Shown here: positions 1 to 5,393 of the stretch, one piece after another | How the letters are laid out: each line of letters starts with the position of its first letter | How positions within the stretch are numbered: the stretch's first letter is position 1 | Source: Candidatus Pelagibacter sp. TMED153 | GTDB lineage: Bacteria > Pseudomonadota > Alphaproteobacteria > Pelagibacterales > Pelagibacteraceae | DNA length: 10,759 bases | Reading direction: 5' to 3' | NCBI GenBank assembly: GCA_002169935.2 | Contig: NHHC02000035.1 | Span: 1-10,759 of the forward strand | Made by a program: the position numbers and the translations under genes | The notes under the pieces: generated by a model | What the model was told of the DNA's origin: nothing | Database searches by the model: none | The model's input: only the letters and a program-made list of their open reading frames with translations

Positions 1-18
1 AAAGTTACGCACTTGCTG

Positions 19-41
19 CTTAATTAACTTAGTTAATTAAG
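19..41 (+). other. Inverted repeat spanning the tmRNA tag stop codon
   Basis: CTTAATTAAC (19-28) and GTTAATTAAG (32-41) are exact reverse complements separated by TTA. The last tag Ala codon and the TAA stop (21-23) lie in the left arm. In tmRNAs the tag stop sits in or beside a hairpin (helix 5), so this is best read as that helix. It is too AT-rich to be a convincing terminator alone. Confidence 0.7.
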
Positions 42-52
42 TTACGGGGTTT

Positions 53-81
53 GGGGCACCTGGCAACAGAACGCCCCTTTT
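53..81 (+). terminator. GC-rich hairpin plus T run ending ssrA (repeat copy 1)
   Basis: GGGGC (53-57) pairs with GCCCC (73-77). An inner stem CTG/CAG closes a GCAA (GNRA-type) tetraloop, with a small AC/AAC internal loop between the stems. TTTT follows at 78-81. The form fits a rho-independent terminator or the 3'-terminal hairpin of the tmRNA coding piece, and may serve as both. The T run is short, so read-through into the next gene is plausible. Confidence 0.55.
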
Positions 82-89
82 AAAATATG
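55..89 (+). repeat. tmRNA-end direct repeat, copy 1
   Basis: The 21-base core (55-75) reads GGCACCTG, then G, then CAACAGAACGCC. With its downstream flank through the ATG at 87-89, 34 of 35 positions match copy 3 (537-571). This copy is the one still attached to the tmRNA tag region, so it belongs to the functional ssrA. Similarity stops abruptly on the upstream side, as expected for a short duplicated attachment-like segment. Confidence 0.9.
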
Positions 90-254
90 ATAAATGAATT
101 TTTTCTATTCTGCGTTAAAGTCTTAGAAATAATCGGTGATGCAACTGGTATGGGCTATGAATTAGCTAATATTGTTATATTCGTTATTATACAGCCTGGG
201 TTAATACTATTATTTTTTATACTTTGGAGAATGGAGAGAAAGAAGAAAGGTTAA
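87..254 (+). CDS. Small membrane protein, 55 aa, function unknown
   Basis: An uninterrupted frame runs from ATG at 87 to TAA at 252-254. The protein has an N-terminal amphipathic-looking stretch rich in Phe and Val (residues 1-16) and a Gly-rich turn (about 17-24). One strongly hydrophobic segment follows (about 27-47, containing NIVIFVIIQPGLILLFF), then a basic tail RMERKKKG. This predicts one membrane segment, possibly two, with a cytoplasmic C terminus by the positive-inside rule. The start lies 11 bases after the repeat core, at the same distance as selO from copy 3. No Shine-Dalgarno sequence is visible (CCTTTTAAAAT precedes ATG), so initiation may be weak, leaderless or tied to the hairpin. 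The stop codon directly abuts repeat copy 2, so the gene fills the spacer. I do not recognise the family. A chance frame is possible but unlikely given the membrane-protein pattern and exact fit between repeats. Confidence 0.68.
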   Translation: MINEFFLFCVKVLEIIGDATGMGYELANIVIFVIIQPGLILLFFILWRMERKKKG

Positions 255-255
255 G

Positions 256-276
256 GGCACCTGACAACAGAACGCC
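256..276 (+). repeat. tmRNA-end direct repeat, copy 2 (diverged)
   Basis: Matches the 21-base core at 20 of 21 positions; the single change turns the GCAA loop into ACAA. The CTG/CAG inner stem and GGC/GCC outer stem are kept, and the outer stem is extended by a G-T pair (255 with 277). The flank downstream of the core differs from copies 1 and 3. It begins one base after the TAA of the preceding small gene. Confidence 0.88.
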
Positions 277-294
277 TCTAAAAGAAAGGAACTT

Positions 295-537
295 ATGGAA
301 CCAGAAGAATTTGGTAAGTTAGTTAAAAAAATATTAAGTGATCCAAAAAAAGTTTATGTTATCGCTTTAATAGGGATTGTAATTTTTCCTCCAACTGAGA
401 GTGCTAGTACAGGTTATGACAGAGGGTGGCAATTTATAACCGCGATAGGTGGAAATCTTCAAATTAACACAACTTATTTAATTATAGAATTTGTAATAAT
501 AACTGTGATCTATTATTTGTTTAGAAAAAAAAATTAG
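295..537 (+). CDS. Small two-span membrane protein, 80 aa, function unknown
   Basis: ATG at 295 is preceded by a good ribosome binding site (AAGGA at 286-290). A charged, Lys-rich N terminus (residues 1-19, with two KK pairs) leads into a hydrophobic segment (about 20-33, VYVIALIGIVIFPP). A polar loop follows (34-58, including an aromatic YDRGW), then a second hydrophobic segment (about 60-76) and a short basic tail RKKN. The predicted topology has both ends in the cytoplasm and a loop of about 25 residues outside. The TAG stop (535-537) shares its last base with repeat copy 3, so this gene also fills its spacer exactly. It shows no clear homology to the 55-aa protein upstream, apart from the shared ending in a membrane helix plus basic tail. 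I do not recognise the family. Confidence 0.72.
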   Translation: MEPEEFGKLVKKILSDPKKVYVIALIGIVIFPPTESASTGYDRGWQFITAIGGNLQINTTYLIIEFVIITVIYYLFRKKN

Positions 538-571
538 GCACCTGGCAACAGAACGCCCCTTTTTAAATATG
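537..571 (+). repeat. tmRNA-end direct repeat, copy 3, abutting selO
   Basis: The 21-base core (537-557) is identical to copy 1, and identity continues through CCTTTT to the selO ATG at 569-571 with one mismatch in 35. The outer stem is only GGC/GCC here because the upstream bases (TA) no longer pair, so it is a poorer terminator than copy 1. If the copies arose by insertion at the ssrA end, this would be the displaced original fragment still joined to its native downstream neighbour, selO. Confidence 0.9.
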
Positions 572-2029
572 TTAAGAAAAAAAATAGGTTGGAAATTTGA
601 TAATACATATTCAAACTTATCACAAAGTATGTTATCAAAATTAAACCCAACTCCAGTTAAAAATCCAGAACTAGTTCTATTTAATCACAGTTTATCAAAA
701 GAAATTGATTTAGATTTTTCTCAAATAGAAAACAAAGAATTAGCTTTAATTTTTTCAGGCAACCAACTGCCAGAGGGATCGGACTCTATAGCTCAAGCTT
801 ATGCAGGTCACCAGTTTGGACACTTTACAATTTTAGGAGATGGACGAGCTCTTACAATTGGAGAACATTTAGATAAAAATAAAAATCGTTACGACATACA
901 ATTTAAGGGTTCTGGAATAACACCTTATTCTAGAAATGCTGATGGAAGAGCTGCATTAGGTCCTATGCTTAGAGAATATATAATTAGTGAAGCCATGCAT
1001 AGTTTAGGAGTTCCTACAACAAGAAGTTTAGCTGTAATTAAAACTGGTGAAGAAGTAGTTCGAGAATCAATTTTAAAAGGAGCTATTTTAACTCGAGTAG
1101 CTTCTAGCCATATTAGAGTAGGAACTTTTCAATATGCATTAATTTCCAAAAATAAAAATGATTTAAAAACTTTATTTGATTACACTCTCAAACGTCACTA
1201 CCCAAACATCGAAAAATCCGTGTCTCCTGCTGTAGAACTTCTAAAAGTTGTTTTAGAAAAACAAATTGATTTAATTTGTAATTGGATGAGAATTGGATTC
1301 ATTCATGGAGTAATGAATACAGATAATATGACAATCTCTGGCGAGACAATTGATTATGGACCTTGTGCATTTATGGATAAATACGATCCTGGAACCGTGT
1401 TTAGTTCAATAGACCATCAAGGACGATACTCTTATTATAATCAACCTAGAATAGCTAAATGGAACTTAGAGAGATTTGCAGAGTCTTTACTTCCTTTAAT
1501 TGATAATGACAGCAAAGTAGCAGTAAAAATTGCTACTGAAGTGCTAAAAGAATTTCCAGAAAAATATAAAAACAAATGGTTAAAAATGATGAAAAAAAAA
1601 CTAGGTTTTATTGATAACAATTCAAATGATGAACAGTTAATTACTGAACTTTTATCCTGGATGCATCAAAACAAAGCTGATTATACAAATACTTTTTGTT
1701 ATTTAATGAATAAATATAAGTCAAATAATGAAATTTATAATGAAAAAAATTTTATATTATGGAAAAAAAAATGGGAAGATCGTATTAAATTGAATAACAA
1801 TTCTCTAGAAAAAGCATTTAAGATTATGAATGAAGTAAATCCTTTAGTGATTCCGAGGAATCATTTTGTAGAAGAAGCATTAAAGCAGGCTACTGAAATG
1901 AATGACTTACATAAAGTTCTTGAATTGCTAAAAGTTTTAAAAAATCCATATGACAATATTTCCTCAACATCTATTTATCAGTTAACTCCGTTCCCAGAAA
2001 AAAACTATGTTACCTATTGTGGCACTTAA
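569..2029 (+). CDS. selO: Protein adenylyltransferase SelO (YdiU/UPF0061 family)
   Basis: SelO is a pseudokinase-fold enzyme that binds ATP in a flipped orientation and transfers AMP to Ser/Thr/Tyr hydroxyls of proteins, linked to oxidative-stress adaptation. The length (486 aa) is normal (E. coli 478). Seen motifs: AYAGHQFGHF (about 77-86), LGDGRAL (89-95), QFKGSG with Lys113, REY with Glu136, HGVMNTDNM with Asp252 and Asn253, and TIDYGP with Asp262. These positions coincide with the catalytic and metal-binding residues known from Pseudomonas SelO, so the enzyme should be active. The C terminus ends Cys-Gly-Thr, keeping the redox Cys (or selenocysteine in animals) at the third-last position. 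The Cys that pairs with it in E. coli (Cys272) is Phe278 here, though a Cys is present at 266. No Shine-Dalgarno precedes the ATG, which lies 11 bases after repeat copy 3. An upstream start is excluded by the repeat and the previous gene's stop. Confidence 0.96.
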   Translation: MLRKKIGWKFDNTYSNLSQSMLSKLNPTPVKNPELVLFNHSLSKEIDLDFSQIENKELALIFSGNQLPEGSDSIAQAYAGHQFGHFTILGDGRALTIGEHLDKNKNRYDIQFKGSGITPYSRNADGRAALGPMLREYIISEAMHSLGVPTTRSLAVIKTGEEVVRESILKGAILTRVASSHIRVGTFQYALISKNKNDLKTLFDYTLKRHYPNIEKSVSPAVELLKVVLEKQIDLICNWMRIGFIHGVMNTDNMTISGETIDYGPCAFMDKYDPGTVFSSIDHQGRYSYYNQPRIAKWNLERFAESLLPLIDNDSKVAVKIATEVLKEFPEKYKNKWLKMMKKKLGFIDNNSNDEQLITELLSWMHQNKADYTNTFCYLMNKYKSNNEIYNEKNFILWKKKWEDRIKLNNNSLEKAFKIMNEVNPLVIPRNHFVEEALKQATEMNDLHKVLELLKVLKNPYDNISSTSIYQLTPFPEKNYVTYCGT

Positions 2030-2049
2030 ACAAAATAAACTTCTTTAAT

Positions 2050-2130
2050 TTAAAAAATATACTTATCCCCTAAATACAATAAAAGACCAGCGCTTATTCC
2101 TAATAATATCCAATAATAATTTTCTTTCAT
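2050..2130 (-). CDS. Tiny hydrophobic peptide, 26 aa, overlapping the NTP-PPase stop
   Basis: Read on the minus strand, ATG at 2130-2128 shares its A with the TAA of the pyrophosphohydrolase gene (TAATG), a classic translational-coupling arrangement. The frame runs 26 codons to TAA at 2052-2050. The peptide starts MKENYYW, has a hydrophobic core of about 15 residues (ILLGISAGLLLYLG) and ends DKYIF, so it could span the membrane once. It fills most of the gap between the convergent selO (ends 2029) and the pyrophosphohydrolase gene. There is no known family that I can name. It could be a chance frame; the stop-start overlap and membrane-like composition are the arguments for it being real. Confidence 0.45.
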   Translation of the reverse strand: MKENYYWILLGISAGLLLYLGDKYIF

Positions 2131-2501
2131 TATGCGACGAACTTATTAAGATTTGGTTTAAAATAATCTGGTCCTTTCATTACTTTTCCATTTTCATTGT
2201 ATATAGGTTTTCCATCTGATCCTAATTTACTCATATTAGAGTTTTGTACTTCTTCAAAACATTTATCTAAATTGATACCAAATGCATGACCTCCGCCATA
2301 TGTAACGTAAAGTATATCTGTTAGAGCGTCAGCTACTTCCTTTATATCTTTTTTTTCTATCGCTTCTTCTAATTCTGATAACTCTTCTTTTATTAGATCA
2401 AGTCTTAATTTGGTTATTTTATTGTTTGGAAAACCTGCTTTAGTCTTTATTTCTTGACCAAAAGTTTGCATAAATTTTTTTACACTTTCAAAGTTTGTCA
2501 T
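2130..2501 (-). CDS. MazG-like all-alpha nucleoside triphosphate pyrophosphohydrolase
   Basis: This 123-residue protein carries the all-alpha NTP-PPase signature: EExxE at Glu39-Glu40-Glu43 and ExxD at Glu55-Asp58, with Asp62 one turn later. These acidic residues bind Mg2+ and the triphosphate. The C-terminal stretch NMSKLGSDGKPIY (89-101) followed by GKVMKGPDYFKP (105-116) is typical of the short phosphoribosyl-ATP pyrophosphohydrolase-like/dimeric dUTPase-like members rather than two-domain MazG or HisE. Likely role: hydrolysis of non-canonical or excess (d)NTPs to NMP and PPi in the cytoplasm; the substrate cannot be read from the sequence. The ATG at 2501 has a good ribosome binding site (GGAGA, complement of 2506-2510). 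It is divergent from fumC, with 53 bases between starts, and translationally coupled to a 26-aa peptide downstream. Confidence 0.88.
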   Translation of the reverse strand: MTNFESVKKFMQTFGQEIKTKAGFPNNKITKLRLDLIKEELSELEEAIEKKDIKEVADALTDILYVTYGGGHAFGINLDKCFEEVQNSNMSKLGSDGKPIYNENGKVMKGPDYFKPNLNKFVA

Positions 2502-2554
2502 ATTTTCTCCATATAAATTTTATATTATAAGTGTATTATATCAAAGAATCACAA
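2502..2554. promoter_or_regulatory. Divergent intergenic region, NTP-PPase gene / fumC
   Basis: These 53 bases separate the two divergent starts and must hold the 5' signals of both. The minus-strand ribosome binding site is clear (2506-2510). AT-rich TATTAT-like boxes occur at 2523-2528 and 2534-2539, but no paired -35 is convincing in this base composition, so no individual promoter is called. Confidence 0.3.
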
Positions 2555-3943
2555 ATGAAATATAGAACAGAATTTGATAGTATTGGAAAAATTAAAGTGC
2601 CTGGTGATAAGTATTGGGGAGCTTCTACTGAAAGATCAAACAAATATTTTAATATAGGAGATTTCCTTGTTAGACCAATAGTTATTCATTCTATTGCTAT
2701 AATCAAAAAAGCTGCAGCAATTGTTAATACTAGAAATAAAGATTTAGATCCTAAATTAAGCAGATACATAATCAAAGCAGCTGAGGAAGTTATCAAAGGA
2801 AAACACAATAATCATTTTCCCTTAAAAGTTTGGCAAACAGGGTCAGGTACTCAAACCAATATGAACGTCAATGAAGTTATAGCTAATAGAGCAATTCAAT
2901 TGATGGGTGGAAAAATGGGAACAAAAAAACCAGTTCACCCCAATGATCATGTAAATAAATCCCAATCAACAAACGATGTTTTTCCTACAGCTATGCATAT
3001 TTCTATTGCTGTTAAAGCAAAAGAAAAACTTTTGCCATCATTAAAACTATTAGAAAAAGAAATAGCAAAAAAATCAAAAGAATTTAAAAGTATTGTTAAA
3101 GTTGGAAGAACACATTTACAAGATGCTACTCCTTTAACTTTGGGACAAGAATTTTCAGGTTATCAATCTCAGTTAAAAAAATGTATTACTAGAATAGAGA
3201 ATGCTTTAAAAGAAATATATTATTTAGCGCAAGGTGGTACAGCCGTAGGAACAGGTTTAAATACAAGAAAAAATTTTGATAAAAAAGTCGTAAAAGAAAT
3301 AAGTAAAATTACTAAATTGCCATTCAAACCAGCATCAAATAAATTTTCAGCTTTAGCAGCCCATGATGAAATTGTTAACTTTTCTGGAACATTAAATACA
3401 ACTGCCGTATGTTTAATGAAAATTGCTAATGATATTAGATTTTTAGGGTCTGGACCCAGAGCAGGTTATGGAGAATTAATTTTACCTTCAAATGAACCAG
3501 GTTCATCTATTATGCCAGGTAAAGTTAACCCTACCCAGTCTGAAGCAGTTACAATGGTTTGTGTTAAAGTAATAGGAAACCATAACGGTATTACGATGGC
3601 TGGGTCTCATGGTCATTTTGAATTAAATGTTTTTAAACCTTTAATCATACATAATATTTTACAATCAATTAACATCATGAGTGACTCAGCAAGAACATTT
3701 GGTTTGTATTGTATAAAAGGAATTAAAGCAGACAAAAAAAGAATTAAATATCTTCTCGATAACTCGCTTATGCTAGTAACAGCTTTGGCACCAAAAATAG
3801 GGTATGACAAAGCAGCTCTCATTGCAAAAACTGCTCATAAGAATGGAACAACGTTGAAGGAAGAAATTATTAAAGCAGGACTAATTAGTGGAAAAGAATA
3901 CGAAAAAATAATGAATCCAATAAAAATGACAAAACCAAAGTAG
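2555..3943 (+). CDS. fumC: Class II fumarate hydratase (fumarase C)
   Basis: Interconverts fumarate and L-malate in the TCA cycle; an iron-independent, cytoplasmic homotetramer of the aspartase/fumarase superfamily. With the ATG at 2555 the protein is 462 aa (E. coli FumC 467) and starts [22 protein letters not shown], matching the family's usual N terminus. The in-frame GTG at 2531 would add eight atypical residues and is rejected. Seen: [14 protein letters not shown] (about 94-107), [14 protein letters not shown] (128-141, B-site His128), [16 protein letters not shown] (184-199, His187 catalytic), and the signature [11 protein letters not shown] (316-326) with the catalytic Ser318 on the mobile loop. 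[10 protein letters not shown] (298-307) precedes it. All active-site motifs are intact, which separates it from argininosuccinate lyase and aspartase. Its stop lies two bases from the end of the convergent AsmA-like gene, so there is no room for a dedicated terminator. Confidence 0.96.
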   Translation: MKYRTEFDSIGKIKVPGDKYWGASTERSNKYFNIGDFLVRPIVIHSIAIIKKAAAIVNTRNKDLDPKLSRYIIKAAEEVIKGKHNNHFPLKVWQTGSGTQTNMNVNEVIANRAIQLMGGKMGTKKPVHPNDHVNKSQSTNDVFPTAMHISIAVKAKEKLLPSLKLLEKEIAKKSKEFKSIVKVGRTHLQDATPLTLGQEFSGYQSQLKKCITRIENALKEIYYLAQGGTAVGTGLNTRKNFDKKVVKEISKITKLPFKPASNKFSALAAHDEIVNFSGTLNTTAVCLMKIANDIRFLGSGPRAGYGELILPSNEPGSSIMPGKVNPTQSEAVTMVCVKVIGNHNGITMAGSHGHFELNVFKPLIIHNILQSINIMSDSARTFGLYCIKGIKADKKRIKYLLDNSLMLVTALAPKIGYDKAALIAKTAHKNGTTLKEEIIKAGLISGKEYEKIMNPIKMTKPK

Positions 3944-3945
3944 AA

Positions 3946-5349
3946 TTAAATTACTTCTAAAAGAAATTCTTTAATTTTATTTATTTTAAATATACCAAAA
4001 AAACCCTCTTTGAATAAAAATTTTTCAAAACTCTCTTTGAAAAAGTTTATTTCTTCTTCTTTAACAGTATAATTATTATCAGTGCTTATTTTTTCAAAAT
4101 TTATTTTTTTATTAAAAAGGTTAAGTGATCCAATAACATTTAAATTCAATTGATCTCGATCTGTTTTTTTTGATATCAAAAAATTTTTTAAAAAATTTTG
4201 TTTGTTTTTTATTTCAAAAAGACAATCAAAATTTAATCTTGGATATTCTTCAGTCAATAGACTATCACCTTTGCAATTTATTGATCCTCCAGACATTGTC
4301 ATTGTATTTAAAAAAGATAACCGACCATGGGCTAAATTTAATCCTAAAGAGTTGCTCTTGATTAAATTTTTATATAATCTTTTGTTGTTATAATTTATTT
4401 TATTTTCGCTATTAAATTTTTTTAATACTTCTTTTTTTTCAAGAATTTTTTCTAAACTAAGATTGTTAATTAATTTTGTATCTATTTTATTAATACGAAT
4501 ATCAGAATTTATCTCAAAAAAAGGATTAAGTTTAATTAAACTATTAAAAGAAATTGATAAATCTTTATTCCTTAAATTTCCTTTCTTGACCTCTAATTGA
4601 TCATTTCTCATTATAAAATCAAATTTTACAAGGTTACTTAAAATACTTATCTTGGATGTTCCAGATATTAAATTTTTCGGATCTGTATCATAAAGATTAA
4701 AATTTGCTTTAATCCCTGTCTCTAAAATTTTAAAGCTTAAATTTTTTTTATCAGTATCTGGATAAAGTTCAAATTTTTTATCAAATATCTCTCCTATAAT
4801 TTTATTTTTTTTGTAACCATAATTTGAAAAAGTAATTTTCTTAATTTCTATAATAGATTCTTTTTCTTTTTTTAAATTCAAATTAAGTTTTTTAATATCT
4901 AATTTATTTTTTAATTTTTTAAAATATTCTAAGACATAGTTGGTTTCATCTATATCTAAGTTAATTGTATTATTATTTAATAATATTTTTTTAGCTGTAA
5001 AATCTTTATAATTATAAATATTTTCAAGGTTTAAAAAAATATTAAAATTTTTTGTATTAAAGAGTATAGGTTTATCTTTAACTTTAAGCGTAACATCTTT
5101 TATAGATAAATTTGGAAATGGAAAAACTTTAAATTGTATCAAGCTATAATCGTTAAGTTCTAGATCATAATAATTGATTAAATACTCTTTAATGACCTCT
5201 TGTTTCTTGTCGTAATTAAAAAGTTTAGGAATTAAAAGAAATAATAAAATACTAATTAGAAAGATTGCAAATACATACCTTAAAAAGAAAAAAAATTTCA
5301 CAAATCTTAAGTACTTGTTGTGAATTATTTTATAATTTTTATTAATCAT
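3946..5349 (-). CDS. AsmA-family envelope protein (lipid-transport-like)
   Basis: The protein has 467 residues with an N-terminal signal anchor: a basic, aromatic stretch (1-24) then a hydrophobic segment (about 25-42, FAIFLISILLFLLIP). After it, a YLINYYDLELNDYSLIQFKV-type stretch and FPFPNLSIKDVTLKV (about 76-90) match the start of the AsmA repeating beta-groove domain, where a Pro-rich turn and a ltl-x-dV strand are typical. The rest is beta-rich and Lys/Asn-rich. Residues about 335-385 (SLGLNLAHGRLSF...MSGGSINCKGD) resemble the conserved C-terminal AsmA segment. Known: AsmA-like proteins are inner-membrane-anchored with a large periplasmic domain and are implicated in phospholipid traffic or outer-membrane assembly. 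It is shorter than E. coli AsmA (617 aa). No ribosome binding site is visible before the ATG. It ends two bases from fumC and diverges from the helicase gene. Family assignment is moderate; the function is inferred from the family. Confidence 0.65.
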   Translation of the reverse strand: MINKNYKIIHNKYLRFVKFFFFLRYVFAIFLISILLFLLIPKLFNYDKKQEVIKEYLINYYDLELNDYSLIQFKVFPFPNLSIKDVTLKVKDKPILFNTKNFNIFLNLENIYNYKDFTAKKILLNNNTINLDIDETNYVLEYFKKLKNKLDIKKLNLNLKKEKESIIEIKKITFSNYGYKKNKIIGEIFDKKFELYPDTDKKNLSFKILETGIKANFNLYDTDPKNLISGTSKISILSNLVKFDFIMRNDQLEVKKGNLRNKDLSISFNSLIKLNPFFEINSDIRINKIDTKLINNLSLEKILEKKEVLKKFNSENKINYNNKRLYKNLIKSNSLGLNLAHGRLSFLNTMTMSGGSINCKGDSLLTEEYPRLNFDCLFEIKNKQNFLKNFLISKKTDRDQLNLNVIGSLNLFNKKINFEKISTDNNYTVKEEEINFFKESFEKFLFKEGFFGIFKINKIKEFLLEVI

Positions 5350-5393
5350 TTTTTTTATTTTTGCAACTAGTGTATAAATTAAATTTTTTTAAT
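5350..5393. promoter_or_regulatory. Divergent intergenic region, AsmA-like gene / helicase
   Basis: Only 44 very AT-rich bases separate the two divergent start codons, so both promoters must lie here or inside the opposite gene. Neither start has a recognisable Shine-Dalgarno sequence, which suggests leaderless or short-leader transcripts. No individual promoter box can be called. Confidence 0.3.

Larger units (their letters stand above)
1..81 (+). ncRNA. ssrA: tmRNA (ssrA), 3' end of the coding piece, partial at window edge
   Basis: Seen: codons from position 3 read Ser-Tyr-Ala-Leu-Ala-Ala-stop (TAA at 21-23), the classic C-terminal end of a tmRNA proteolysis tag (E. coli tag ends YALAA). 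The stop codon lies in a perfect 10-bp inverted repeat (19-28 with 32-41, loop TTA), as expected for the helix just after the tag. A GC-rich hairpin (53-77) and a short T run follow. Known: tmRNA rescues stalled ribosomes with SmpB, and the LAA tail targets products to ClpXP. In alphaproteobacteria the gene is permuted, so the acceptor piece comes first and the tag-bearing coding piece ends the gene. Inference: this is the end of such a permuted gene, because no T-arm or CCA-type tRNA 3' half follows the tag. From memory, a CACCTGGCAACAGAA-like stretch is typical of the 3' end of alphaproteobacterial coding pieces; this was not checked. The upstream part lies outside the window and the exact mature 3' end is uncertain. 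Confidence 0.83.

Noticed and set aside
55..557. Three repeats as a CRISPR array
   Set aside because: Only three copies, with unequal spacers of about 180 and 260 bases that are themselves coding, and no cas genes. Copy 1 is part of the tmRNA.
55..557. Repeats as integron attC sites
   Set aside because: No GTTRRRY-type core, the hairpins are far shorter than attC, and no integron integrase is in the window. Only the one-gene-per-cassette logic is similar.
55..557. Repeats as a known riboswitch or LexA box
   Set aside because: The fold matches no riboswitch class I can name, and the GAAC in the core lacks the second half-site expected of an alphaproteobacterial LexA box.
2050..2501. MazG-like gene plus tiny hydrophobic peptide as a toxin-antitoxin module
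   Set aside because: The enzyme belongs to the short NTP-PPase type without a MazE/MazF partner, and there is no sign of an antisense RNA. The peptide only superficially resembles type I toxins.
3613..3822. Minus-strand frame inside fumC
   Set aside because: Shadow of a fully motif-supported fumarase reading frame; no ribosome binding site or family features.
4170..4393. Plus-strand frames opposite the AsmA-like gene
   Set aside because: Overlapping short frames in low-complexity AT-rich DNA antisense to a long coherent gene with a signal anchor.
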